42,723 nt of DNA from a virus, in IMG/VR virus record IMGVR_UViG_3300033148_002732, positions 1-42,723 of that record. One strand, given 5' to 3'. The number at the start of each line of letters is the position of its first letter. Position 1 is the first letter of the stretch. The translations under genes and the position numbers were made by a program. Under the pieces are notes generated by a model that ran no database searches, was not told the DNA's origin, and saw nothing but the letters and a program-made list of their open reading frames with translations. This document shows, piece by piece, positions 35,389 through 42,723 of the stretch.

Positions 35389-36939
35389 TTACTCGTTTTC
35401 ATACTGATCAAAATATGTAACAATACTATAATCCAGTATCTTTACATTATCTGACGAAGTTTCATCAAACTTAAACTCTATCTTACGCCATCGTTCGCCT
35501 ATGGAATCAAGGTGAAACTTGCCCTCTACTATTCCTGATTCATAAAACACCACAGGGAACGTGGTTGGATATGTTACGCCACCACCAGTGGTATCTAACG
35601 TGCCAAGCTCAATCCATCCATTATCATCTATCTGATAATAAACAGTTATAGTTCCACCGTTATCAGCACACCTTAAGGTAAGTTCTCCACCAAACTTATA
35701 GTTAAGTGGGAAACCCATATCATGCGCTTTCGTTTCTTCAGTATATTGAATATCGCTTCCATTGTCGTCTGTACCAGTAAATAATCTATAAACTTTACCA
35801 TCCGTAGCATCACCATAATAAAGTCTCTCTTCTCCGTCTACTTTATATTTGGCAAAGCAGGAAGCGTTAATACCTGAAAATATAGTCCATCCTTGAGTCG
35901 TAGGATAATATACCCAAAGCTCATTATTAGTTTCAGACCCATTAACTGGAACGGATATAATATATTTGTTATCAAAAAGTATTGCGCATGCTTTATCTAT
36001 TACATCCCAATTAAGAGAATCAACTGATTCTTTTAAGTTATAACTTAATGGGTAATCTACGCCTAATTGTAATTTATCCTGGAGTGTTCTCTTTAAACTT
36101 CTTACACCGTCCTGTGCTAACCAATAAATATCATCACCAACAGGAACAATGCTATTTTCTGCAACACAACCCACATTAGTAACAAATGGCTGGGGCTGGT
36201 CTGTGGTCGGATCGGGGGTAATAGAAGGAGCTAATGCCCATACTTCTTGCTTTCCAAAAATAACCATACCGCTATCTCTTGTTGGTACAATGCCCATTTC
36301 TTGACCGACAGGCACTCTAAATATATCAGTCGTTCTATCAAATGCTCCTGAGTAATCTGCTGAATATGCGTCAGAAAAAGCTAAAACGTCGTTCTTTAAA
36401 GTCCAAAATCTATTATTATACCAAGCCATTACACGTGTTAGTGGAGGCGAAGTATTTGTATCTCCTAAATCCTGTTCATTTCCATCTGAATCTATCCTAA
36501 AAGCATTATTTGAGCCATCTTGTACTATAACTATATCATCAGGTGATAAACCACTTTCTTTGCCCTGGGTAATACTTACCTTAGTAGCAGCAGTAAAATC
36601 ATCCTTTACAGCAGCCCAATTACCTGACCCAAGCCACTTATGTAAGGTCGTATCTTCAAACATTAATAGCTGATCACCGGCTCCTTGTATTTCATAGTTA
36701 TGAAGCTGTACAGTTGCCACATTACCAACATCATTTCCGATCAATGTAGATCCACTGCGTTTCGACCGTTCTCCCACTACATTAAGCTCAACATTTGTAA
36801 GGGACGTAGACTGAGTGTCTCCTATTCGGGAATCATTCATCCTCGTATTTATGCCAGCAGATATATCACCGATTGTCTTAGACAACTGTTGATCATCTAT
36901 AGCTTGTAACGAGGCAGTCTGTCTGAATTGATTTCTCAT
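35389..36939 (-). CDS. Probable tail beta-propeller / stabilisation protein
   Basis: A 516-residue protein with repeated four-stranded blades: MAWYNNRFWTLKNDVLAFSD, MVIFGKQEVWALAPS, GDDIYWLAQDGVRSL, ELWVYYPTTQGWTIFSG, KVDGEERLYYGDATDGKVYR. This blade pattern is usual for the tail propeller that follows the adaptor gene in podoviruses and closes the portal. ATG 36939 directly follows the adaptor stop (TAAAATG), indicating coupling; the frame open to 37014 lies inside the adaptor. Family name is inferred from pattern and order. Confidence 0.7.
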   Translation of the reverse strand: MRNQFRQTASLQAIDDQQLSKTIGDISAGINTRMNDSRIGDTQSTSLTNVELNVVGERSKRSGSTLIGNDVGNVATVQLHNYEIQGAGDQLLMFEDTTLHKWLGSGNWAAVKDDFTAATKVSITQGKESGLSPDDIVIVQDGSNNAFRIDSDGNEQDLGDTNTSPPLTRVMAWYNNRFWTLKNDVLAFSDAYSADYSGAFDRTTDIFRVPVGQEMGIVPTRDSGMVIFGKQEVWALAPSITPDPTTDQPQPFVTNVGCVAENSIVPVGDDIYWLAQDGVRSLKRTLQDKLQLGVDYPLSYNLKESVDSLNWDVIDKACAILFDNKYIISVPVNGSETNNELWVYYPTTQGWTIFSGINASCFAKYKVDGEERLYYGDATDGKVYRLFTGTDDNGSDIQYTEETKAHDMGFPLNYKFGGELTLRCADNGGTITVYYQIDDNGWIELGTLDTTGGGVTYPTTFPVVFYESGIVEGKFHLDSIGERWRKIEFKFDETSSDNVKILDYSIVTYFDQYENE

Positions 36940-36940
36940 T

Positions 36941-37858
36941 TTAGTATAAATTATCTTTATCGTATGTAGTCGGTGCAAATTGTTGTACACGACCACTTTG
37001 ATTTTCTTGGTCAAATATAAACTCTGCTAACTGTTGAGTAAACATAAGCTCATAATATTGAGCCTTCTGAAATTGTCTCTTATATTTCCAGGCATCTGCT
37101 ATAGCACCGAGTTCAATTAAATCTGCAATATCAAGACGTGGATAATCATACGTCTGTGTTAACGGAAATGGTTTTACTATATATGGTAAATCAATAGTAG
37201 CGGTAGCTGTAGGAACATAGTGTACTTTAAATAGTTTATACCTTGTCTCTAGCCATTCTCTTGGTATGGCCGCATTTGTAACAGCAGCAGAATTAGACGT
37301 AACAGTTACTTTTCCAACTCTTGCGGCAGAAAATGAAATACCTCTAATCTGTGTATAAGAATTGGCTGTGTTTACATCACTTGTTCCATTTAAAGTAATT
37401 TCCTCATAAGTTTCAACAGAGTCCGATATACCTCTAACCTGAACCGTAATAGATGTATCGGAAGCACTGTCTGAAGTAAATGTAAGAACCGATGCAGATG
37501 TTGGCTGAGCCTGGACAAAATCGTCATATATAACACCTCTTTCAACTGAACCCGTTGAAGTAATTTCACTACCATAATTACGGTATAGTTCGTCTAAATC
37601 TATTAATTGTATTTTTACACTATTAGTTGTATCATATGCAGACACTGGCTTGTAAAAATCATCTGGTAAAACATAGTTCTGTGTGCCAGATACCATTGTT
37701 AGAGTATGAGTGACGTTAATTTCTTTCCAGTTTATCGCTCTTAATATCTGGAAGTATCTACGATTTATAAACCTTCCAGTTATAGTTTCAAACGCAGAAG
37801 AAGTATCTTGTACCTCTGCACCTACGTTAGTTTTTAGTTGACTATATGACTTATTCAT
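36941..37858 (-). CDS. Head-to-tail adaptor (tail tubular A-like) protein
   Basis: A 305-residue protein whose N-terminus (SYSQLKTNVGAEVQDTSS, FINRRYFQILRAINWKE) and C-terminal helices (DIADLIELGAIADAWKYKRQ, QKAQYYELMFTQQLAEF) match podoviral adaptor proteins, which dock below the portal ring. A central Ser/Thr-rich beta domain (about residues 115-200) is inserted and may be an Ig-like decoration. It precedes the propeller gene. It is immediately downstream of the glycan cluster. Confidence 0.75.
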   Translation of the reverse strand: MNKSYSQLKTNVGAEVQDTSSAFETITGRFINRRYFQILRAINWKEINVTHTLTMVSGTQNYVLPDDFYKPVSAYDTTNSVKIQLIDLDELYRNYGSEITSTGSVERGVIYDDFVQAQPTSASVLTFTSDSASDTSITVQVRGISDSVETYEEITLNGTSDVNTANSYTQIRGISFSAARVGKVTVTSNSAAVTNAAIPREWLETRYKLFKVHYVPTATATIDLPYIVKPFPLTQTYDYPRLDIADLIELGAIADAWKYKRQFQKAQYYELMFTQQLAEFIFDQENQSGRVQQFAPTTYDKDNLY

Positions 37859-38343
37859 CTTCCTATTATATACTCCTTATTGGAATCTGGTGTTCCCCAG
37901 TCATTTCCGTATGTTAATGTTAAAAATTCTTTTGGGTTGCTTGGAACTTGAAATGTCCCACCTAAAAACTCAATGTGTTCTGTTATATCAAAAAATCTCT
38001 TAGGGTATCGTATGTGTTTATCATAAAACCATTCATCTCCAGTATCACAGAACCACCATATCTCTATCTTCTCTCCGTCTCTTATGAAAAACTGGTCGTG
38101 TAGTGGACACCACTCCCTCTTTACTACGTTGAATCCTAATTCTTTTAATTCTATTACGACTCTATGAATTAACTTATGGTCTGGTGCGAAACAAGCTGTA
38201 TCTACATCAGTGTCCCAGTCTATAAGTTTCTTATCTCTTATTGCTCCCAATAACGTCCCAAATATAAGGACGAACTTAACACCGTGTTTATCCATAACAC
38301 GTTTAAAGTCAATGAGATTCTTCTTCATTACCTCTTGATTCAT
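37855..38343 (-). CDS. LicD-family phosphotransferase
   Basis: A 162-residue LicD-type enzyme. FVLIFGTLLGAIRDKKLIDW followed by DTDVD is the family active-site motif (residues ~25-50). LicD moves phosphocholine or similar phospho-groups onto surface sugars. ATG 38343 has AAGGAAGG and shares bases with the aminotransferase stop; the upstream open frame to 38397 is rejected. Overlaps the adaptor gene by 4 bp, linking glycan and tail genes in one transcript. Substrate unknown. Confidence 0.85.
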   Translation of the reverse strand: MNQEVMKKNLIDFKRVMDKHGVKFVLIFGTLLGAIRDKKLIDWDTDVDTACFAPDHKLIHRVVIELKELGFNVVKREWCPLHDQFFIRDGEKIEIWWFCDTGDEWFYDKHIRYPKRFFDITEHIEFLGGTFQVPSNPKEFLTLTYGNDWGTPDSNKEYIIGR

Positions 38344-39392
38344 TACGCCTTCCTTACGGACTCCGACTTCCCAAGGAACTGTAGTATTTTCTGACATATC
38401 TTATCCACCTCGTTTCCAGTTAAGTCTATTGATGATGGAAGCCATAAACCTCTATCTGATAGTTCTTGTGCTACAGGGAACTTTTTATACTCCCTATAAA
38501 GGTCATTGTGTGGAACGACTGGGTACATTCTTCGTGTTTCAATACCGTTCTCTTTTAAAAACTTTAGTAATTCATCTGGACTATCAACATAGATGTCAAC
38601 CATCCAAGGAGTGAGAAGGTGCTGATACATAATATCACCAAGACATACCCTATATCTTCCATAAGTTAACCTCTTTATCTTTAGTCTATCCTCTAAATAT
38701 TTAAGTTGTTGTAACCCTATAACAGCTTGTAGGTCAGTAAACTTAGCATTAATACCAAACCATCTATGTTCATCTATACCACCCTTAGTCCTACCAAAGT
38801 CTCTTAGGTGTCTGATATGATTCCATATCTCGTCACTGTTGGTTACTATTAGTCCACCCTGTCCAGTGGATATAATCTTATGGGGAGAGAGTGAAAACAC
38901 ACCAACGTCACCTATAGTACCAAGTTTGTAACTTCCTAAAGACTGACAGGCATCTTCTATCATAGGTATCTTCTTGTAGTCGCAGTAGTCTCTAACGTCT
39001 TTAATGTTACCCATTCTCCCGTTAAGAGACACAAACATCACTGCGTCTACTTTCTCTTTGAGTTTATATATATCTAAACAACCCTGTGAGTCTACATCTA
39101 CAAAGATTGGATGAGCACCTACCATAGATATTGCTGTAGCAGTAGCTGCCATAGTCAGTGCAGGACACGCTACGTGGTCTCCTATACCTATTCTACAAGC
39201 CTTTAAAGCCAATATAAGACCCAAAGTACCATTAGGTACGGCACTACAATGTTTTACTTCTAAGAAAGAACTGATTGCCACTTCAAACTCTCTTGTATAC
39301 TTAAACTCCGTAAGCCACGAGCCACTCATAACTAAGTCATAAACGACCTGTGCTTCTTCCATACCAAATAACGGTTTAATCTGTGGTATCAT
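38343..39392 (-). CDS. DegT/DnrJ/EryC1 sugar aminotransferase
   Basis: A 349-residue PLP-dependent sugar aminotransferase. MIPQIKPLFGMEEAQ is the usual start, with PNGTLGLILALKA at the PLP phosphate site, MIEDACQSLGSYK, and FSLSPHKIISTGQGG with the PLP-binding Lys. RHLRDFGRTKGG and GINAKFTDLQAVIGLQQL complete the family set. Together with the GDP-mannose dehydratase it could make GDP-perosamine (PerA-type reaction on the 4-keto sugar). The length is normal. Overlaps neighbours, so co-transcribed. Confidence 0.9.
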   Translation of the reverse strand: MIPQIKPLFGMEEAQVVYDLVMSGSWLTEFKYTREFEVAISSFLEVKHCSAVPNGTLGLILALKACRIGIGDHVACPALTMAATATAISMVGAHPIFVDVDSQGCLDIYKLKEKVDAVMFVSLNGRMGNIKDVRDYCDYKKIPMIEDACQSLGSYKLGTIGDVGVFSLSPHKIISTGQGGLIVTNSDEIWNHIRHLRDFGRTKGGIDEHRWFGINAKFTDLQAVIGLQQLKYLEDRLKIKRLTYGRYRVCLGDIMYQHLLTPWMVDIYVDSPDELLKFLKENGIETRRMYPVVPHNDLYREYKKFPVAQELSDRGLWLPSSIDLTGNEVDKICQKILQFLGKSESVRKA

Positions 39393-39984
39393 ATCCCCAG
39401 TCTATTAACTGTTTTTTGAGTCCTGATGTAAGTACAATTTGTAAATTTTTTGGTAACTCTTTCCAGCTATCTATTGTGCCTGTATTAATGTGACCGTGAT
39501 GCAACCAAGTTTTTCTATCCCAACTTTCAAACGGAACAGTTGTAGTTATTTTTATATTATTAGCTAACTTCTTATTATGTTTTAAATTGGTCTCAGATAT
39601 GATTCTGTTACGGAGGCTGTCCGGAATAGTAATGTTAAAATATGATTCAATAGCAGTAAATAAGTAACTGTAATTATTAAAGAAGTTTTCGTATCTTAAA
39701 AATAGAGCATTAGGGTAAACTTTTCGGTACTTATTTAATATATCAATTTTAGGAATGGTTGATCTAACTATACCAATTATATCATCCCACTTTGGCATTT
39801 CCTTATTATGTATCTTCCAGGCTGATAGTGCGGCAGATCTAAAATCTCTATATACTACTACAACCTTTTTATTGGTAGCTAGGAAGTCGTGCGTTGTATT
39901 AATAGAGTCCCGTTTAAAAATTCTCCAAAGAACTTGATAGATAAATGTACCACCAGATCGAGGTAGCCAATAAAGTAATATCAT
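39376..39984 (-). CDS. Sulfotransferase-like protein
   Basis: A 202-residue protein with sulfotransferase features: LPRSGGTFIYQVLWRIF near the N-terminus (PAPS 5'-phosphosulfate loop) and VVVYRDFRSAALSAWK (3'-phosphate site, R-D..S). NALFLRYENFFNN and the C-terminal KTWLHHGHINTGTIDSW are also usual. It would add sulfate to a glycan using PAPS from the host. Sulfotransferases are rare in phages. The short length is at the small end of the family. Confidence 0.72.
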   Translation of the reverse strand: MILLYWLPRSGGTFIYQVLWRIFKRDSINTTHDFLATNKKVVVVYRDFRSAALSAWKIHNKEMPKWDDIIGIVRSTIPKIDILNKYRKVYPNALFLRYENFFNNYSYLFTAIESYFNITIPDSLRNRIISETNLKHNKKLANNIKITTTVPFESWDRKTWLHHGHINTGTIDSWKELPKNLQIVLTSGLKKQLIDWGYDTTD

Positions 39985-40394
39985 TTTAAAAACTCTTTGT
40001 CAGCCTCTACCCCGACAAAAGTACCGTGCTTAATCTCATAAAATGTTGTATCATCGCACATAACTTTGAAACCATGAAAGCCGTCCAGAAACAAACCCAT
40101 GCTACCGTCATACAGAAGAAAAGAACCAAGCATCTTCTTATCATTGTCATATACTGTAGCCTCTAGGCAACCACTTATAACTACTATTGCTTCTTGAGTT
40201 TTCGGTATTTCTCGCGGCCTAATTTTGTGGCGATGGACTCTAAATAATTTGTCCATATCGTAAGCCATTTTGGAAGCCTGCAAGAAATCTTTTTCTTCCC
40301 CATACCATACCGCCTCATTTTTAAGGTTACCGATATGATCATAGATAGCATAAACTTTGTTGTCTGATTTTATAACTTTCACTTCTTGCTCCAT
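39981..40394 (-). CDS. Cupin-fold sugar-modifying protein
   Basis: A 137-residue cupin. RVHRHKIRPREIPKTQEAI and VVISGCLEATVYD, then YDGSMGLFLDGFHGFKVM, give the two cupin motifs. It resembles WbuC or FdtA-type proteins of O-antigen clusters, some of which isomerise 4-keto sugars. With the dehydratase next door it could isomerise or bind the keto-sugar intermediate. AGG near ATG 40394. It lies 66 bp from the dehydratase gene. Confidence 0.65.
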   Translation of the reverse strand: MEQEVKVIKSDNKVYAIYDHIGNLKNEAVWYGEEKDFLQASKMAYDMDKLFRVHRHKIRPREIPKTQEAIVVISGCLEATVYDNDKKMLGSFLLYDGSMGLFLDGFHGFKVMCDDTTFYEIKHGTFVGVEADKEFLK

Positions 40395-40492
40395 AGGTGT
40401 AGTGCTAAGATAACAATACCCTCAATTACTCGTGCAATAAAAAATATTGTTAATACAGTTCTATTTTCTATTTGATATTTTGACACTGCCAT
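40379..40492 (-). CDS. Tiny membrane ORF (37 aa) between cupin and dehydratase
   Basis: ATG 40492 opens 37 codons with one hydrophobic helix (RTVLTIFFIARVIEGIVILA). It fills the gap between cupin and dehydratase and overlaps both. No good ribosome binding site is seen, so it is doubtful. Confidence 0.35.
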   Translation of the reverse strand: MAVSKYQIENRTVLTIFFIARVIEGIVILALHLWSKK

Positions 40493-41423
40493 CTATCATC
40501 ATCTGAATAAGCGTATCAAAATCTATCTCAGGTTTCCAACCAAGCCTTTTACGTATCTTAGTGGAATCCCCCAGCAACGCTGGTACTTCATTAGGCCTCG
40601 TATAGCTCTCATCAATTACAACGTGTTTCTTAATACTTAAACCTAACTTCTCAAAAACTTTATTTAAAAACTCTTCTACGGAATGGTATTCTCCAGTAGA
40701 TACAACCCAATCATCGGGCTTGTCATGCTGCATAATCATCCAGATTGCTCTCATATAATCCTTTGAATGACCCCAATCCCTAAGAGCTTTTAAGTTACCA
40801 AGATAAAGTTTATCTTGTAACCCAAGCCTTATCTTAACGGCTGCATCTATAATCTTCTTCGTAACAAAATTATGTCCACGCCTGGGAGACTCATGGTTAA
40901 ATAATATCCCATTACAAGCGAACATACCATACCCACTCCTGTATGCTCGCACCATGTGATAAGCATAAAGCTTGGCACACCCATAGGGGCTTACAGGCGA
41001 AAATACGGATGTTTCGTTTTGTGGGGGAGGTGTAGTGCCATACATCTCTGAACTTGATGCTTGATAGAACTTACATCCAGTTCTTCTAACTGCCTCTAAA
41101 AGCTTAGTAACTCCTATAGCGTTAACTAATCCCGTGTAAACGGGAATATCAAAACTTACCCTAACGTGGCTCATAGCAGCCAAATTGTATACTTCATCCG
41201 GCTTTATATCAAGTAACAGGTTATCAATACCTTCTTCTAGCTCACCATAATGTATAAACGCTTTACTTTCTGGAGCGAATAAATGGTCTATACGCTTTGT
41301 TGTAATAATAGAAGACCTACGTATAATTCCATGAACCTCATATCCTTTGCTCAACAATAACTCAGCTAAATAACTGCCATCCTGGCCTGAGATTCCAGTA
41401 ATTAGTGCGACTTTACGCTGCAT
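40461..41423 (-). CDS. gmd: GDP-mannose 4,6-dehydratase
   Basis: A 320-residue short-chain dehydratase that turns GDP-mannose into GDP-4-keto-6-deoxymannose. ALITGISGQDGSYLAELLL is the signature NAD(P)-binding start. YQASSSEMYG (Ser/Glu), VSPYGCAKLYAYHM (Tyr-x3-Lys), FNHESPRRGHNFVTKKI and LRDWGHSKDYMRAIW all match Gmd. ATG 41423 has AGGTG upstream; the GTG three codons earlier is possible. It supplies the precursor for GDP-fucose, GDP-rhamnose or GDP-perosamine; no GDP-fucose synthase is seen here. Confidence 0.95.
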   Translation of the reverse strand: MQRKVALITGISGQDGSYLAELLLSKGYEVHGIIRRSSIITTKRIDHLFAPESKAFIHYGELEEGIDNLLLDIKPDEVYNLAAMSHVRVSFDIPVYTGLVNAIGVTKLLEAVRRTGCKFYQASSSEMYGTTPPPQNETSVFSPVSPYGCAKLYAYHMVRAYRSGYGMFACNGILFNHESPRRGHNFVTKKIIDAAVKIRLGLQDKLYLGNLKALRDWGHSKDYMRAIWMIMQHDKPDDWVVSTGEYHSVEEFLNKVFEKLGLSIKKHVVIDESYTRPNEVPALLGDSTKIRKRLGWKPEIDFDTLIQMMIDGSVKISNRK

Positions 41424-41450
41424 GGAATACACCTAACGTGTCTCTTTTTT

Positions 41451-41993
41451 TCATTTTTTAGCAACAACCCTCAGTATTAATGGGTCTTCATCGCCAAGCT
41501 TGGCTAACCCTGTTGATTTCTTATAATATAATATATCAAATCCACGCTTTAACAACTGTCTTAACAACCAACTTCCATTAACAAGGTTTCTATCATGTTT
41601 ATAAAGCTTGGGTTCATCTCCTATGGAACGGCACTCTGCCATAAAGTATTTAGACGAATTATCCATTATATATCTTATGTCGACCGGACGTATTGAGTGG
41701 AGAAGGAATCTAGAATATATAACGTTTGCTATGTCCCAAAAAGTTATATCTCTAATATCTGACCTAACAAAAGACACCCCGGTAGCGCTTTTAGGCTGAT
41801 TAGCGAAATCAATGCCTATAACGTCTAGTCCCTGTTGAGCCAGATAATAACTGTCCCTCCCATTACCACAGCCGACATCTAATACATGTGATTGTTCTGG
41901 TATGTAACCTAAGCAAAACTTAGCAAACCCAGATTGTTCCTTTGGTATGTTATTTTTTTTATAAAACTCTTCCCAGTATTTCTTATCTACCAT
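41451..41993 (-). CDS. Class I SAM-dependent methyltransferase
   Basis: A 180-residue methyltransferase with HVLDVGCGNGRDSYYLA (motif I, residues 36-52), VIGIDFA (motif II) and VSFVRSDIRD (motif III). WEEFYKKNNIP and the C-terminal LAKLGDEDPLILRVVAKK resemble small sugar or tellurite-resistance-like methyltransferases. It probably methylates a sugar. Overlaps the FkbM gene by 7 bp and precedes the dehydratase. Confidence 0.8.
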   Translation of the reverse strand: MVDKKYWEEFYKKNNIPKEQSGFAKFCLGYIPEQSHVLDVGCGNGRDSYYLAQQGLDVIGIDFANQPKSATGVSFVRSDIRDITFWDIANVIYSRFLLHSIRPVDIRYIMDNSSKYFMAECRSIGDEPKLYKHDRNLVNGSWLLRQLLKRGFDILYYKKSTGLAKLGDEDPLILRVVAKK

Positions 41994-42592
41994 TTCAGCA
42001 GATTTTTCCTAAAGTAAAAAGCGTTATTATTTACGGTATCAACAAGAGCGTAATGCTTTAAAAGATAATGTTCCCACTTTGGTCTTTGGTCTATATGGCG
42101 AACTTCATATTCTACGACAATTAATTTGGGTCTAAAATTAGCAAAATCACACCTTGATAAGACTTTATCCTCATTGGTCTCTATATCAAGGTTCACAAAA
42201 TCACATTCCTTATACTCAGGGTACTTATCTAAGATCGTTGGTATGCTTATGCACTCTACCTTATAAACCTCTTTACCATCCTTAATATACTCGTGTCCTA
42301 TATAGCTTCCTGTAGTAGCTGTATCAACCATATCTACATGCCCATCGTAATTATTAACAGCCATAGGGAAAAACTTGTCTCGTGGTCTCTTCTTCTCCCA
42401 AAGTTCTTTATATCCGGGTAACGGATCAAAAGCTAGCCCGTGCCAACCAAGTTCATAAAAATGAAACGTATTAGAATATGTATGAGGGTCACCTGCTCCT
42501 ATATCTAAATACAAACCCCTTTTAGCACTGCCTACATATTTAATTATACGCTCATCCTCATCGCACCGACCATAAAAACCATTATAAATCAT
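41987..42592 (-). CDS. FkbM-family methyltransferase (second copy)
   Basis: A complete 201-residue FkbM-type methyltransferase. LYLDIGAGDPHTYSNTFHFY is motif I, and FDPLPGYKELWEKKRPRDKF follows unchanged from the copy at the left edge. It diverges after about residue 78 while keeping NLDIETNEDKVLSRCDF and VEYEVRH. It may methylate a different position or sugar from its paralogue. Start ATG 42592 lies 11 bp inside the partial GT2 gene, exactly as in the left copy. Confidence 0.88.
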   Translation of the reverse strand: MIYNGFYGRCDEDERIIKYVGSAKRGLYLDIGAGDPHTYSNTFHFYELGWHGLAFDPLPGYKELWEKKRPRDKFFPMAVNNYDGHVDMVDTATTGSYIGHEYIKDGKEVYKVECISIPTILDKYPEYKECDFVNLDIETNEDKVLSRCDFANFRPKLIVVEYEVRHIDQRPKWEHYLLKHYALVDTVNNNAFYFRKNLLKW

Positions 42593-42723
42593 TTAATATA
42601 CTCCTTGGTTGCTTGGGGTCACCAAGCTTCTTGCTTTTAAGCAGGTGAATTGTTTGGTTTAAATCTTTCATCATCTTATCATAAATGCCTACACGATCTG
42701 GGTTTAGCGGGAAATTGCTTTCT
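42582..42723 (-). CDS. Family 2 glycosyltransferase, partial (second copy, C-terminus only)
   Basis: The last ~47 codons of a GT2 gene enter from the right edge, ending at TAA 42584-42582. They match the C-terminus of the GT2 gene at 559-1287 (ESNFPLNPDRVGIYDKMM, QPRSILND) with only a few changes. The remainder lies beyond the window. Confidence 0.85.
   Translation of the reverse strand, partial: ESNFPLNPDRVGIYDKMMKDLNQTIHLLKSKKLGDPKQPRSILNDL

Noticed and set aside
1-42723. Exact terminal repeats of the phage genome at the window ends
   Set aside because: The end segments are similar but not identical, with the FkbM C-terminal parts strongly diverged, so they are paralogous copies and not a simple terminal redundancy.

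Overview
The window is an AT-rich genome, or most of one, of a tailed double-stranded DNA bacteriophage (Caudoviricetes). It has a complete head set: small and large terminase, SU10-type portal, scaffold-like protein and SU10/DUF5309-type major capsid protein. It also has a short-tail adaptor, a probable beta-propeller tail protein and several fibres. No tape measure, sheath or baseplate genes are visible, so a podovirus is the best reading. No integrase or classical repressor is seen. A phage-encoded outer-membrane-type beta-barrel and the abundance of glycan enzymes point to a Gram-negative host; the species cannot be told.

Layout. (1) 14.66-16.25 kb, + strand: a short unit starting at an extended -10 promoter, with a Dam-type adenine methyltransferase, a signal-peptide beta-barrel protein, tiny ORFs and a ribbon-helix-helix protein. 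(2) 25.15 down to 16.25 kb, - strand: the early/replication unit. It starts at a second promoter with the same palindromic operator and holds a Cas4-like nuclease, a possible OB-fold protein, an O-like replication protein, a DnaB-type helicase, NinG, a phosphoesterase, a C5 cytosine methyltransferase and many tiny zinc-ribbon or membrane ORFs. Two compact structured leader RNAs lie at 18.67-18.77 and 18.97-19.05 kb. (3) 14.43 down to 1, then 42.72 down to 25.22 kb, - strand: if the molecule is circular or circularly permuted, this is one long late region. It runs TerS, glutaredoxin, TerL, portal, cell-wall hydrolase, scaffold, capsid, glycan cluster, adaptor, propeller, fibres, ejection-like proteins and lysis genes, and ends at a strong terminator at 25.17-25.20 kb.

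The most striking content is an approximately 10-kb glycan cassette spanning both window edges (37.86-42.72 and 1-4.97 kb). It encodes GDP-mannose 4,6-dehydratase, a DegT/PerA-like aminotransferase, LicD, a sulfotransferase-like protein, a cupin, several methyltransferases, GT2 and GT10-like transferases and a 951-residue GT2-TPR-GT4-methyltransferase fusion. It lies inside the virion gene order and could build or decorate a GDP-perosamine-type glycan on host surface or virion. The window edges fall inside two paralogous copies of an FkbM methyltransferase-GT2 pair.

The capsid gene is split by a group I intron carrying a LAGLIDADG endonuclease, and is followed by a free-standing NUMOD3-HNH endonuclease whose ribosome binding site lies in a predicted pseudoknot. 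Other unusual features are a peptidase S74 chaperone domain split by a -1 frame change, an 18-bp direct repeat bracketing the cytosine methyltransferase, and dispersed hairpin repeats around the terminase/promoter region.
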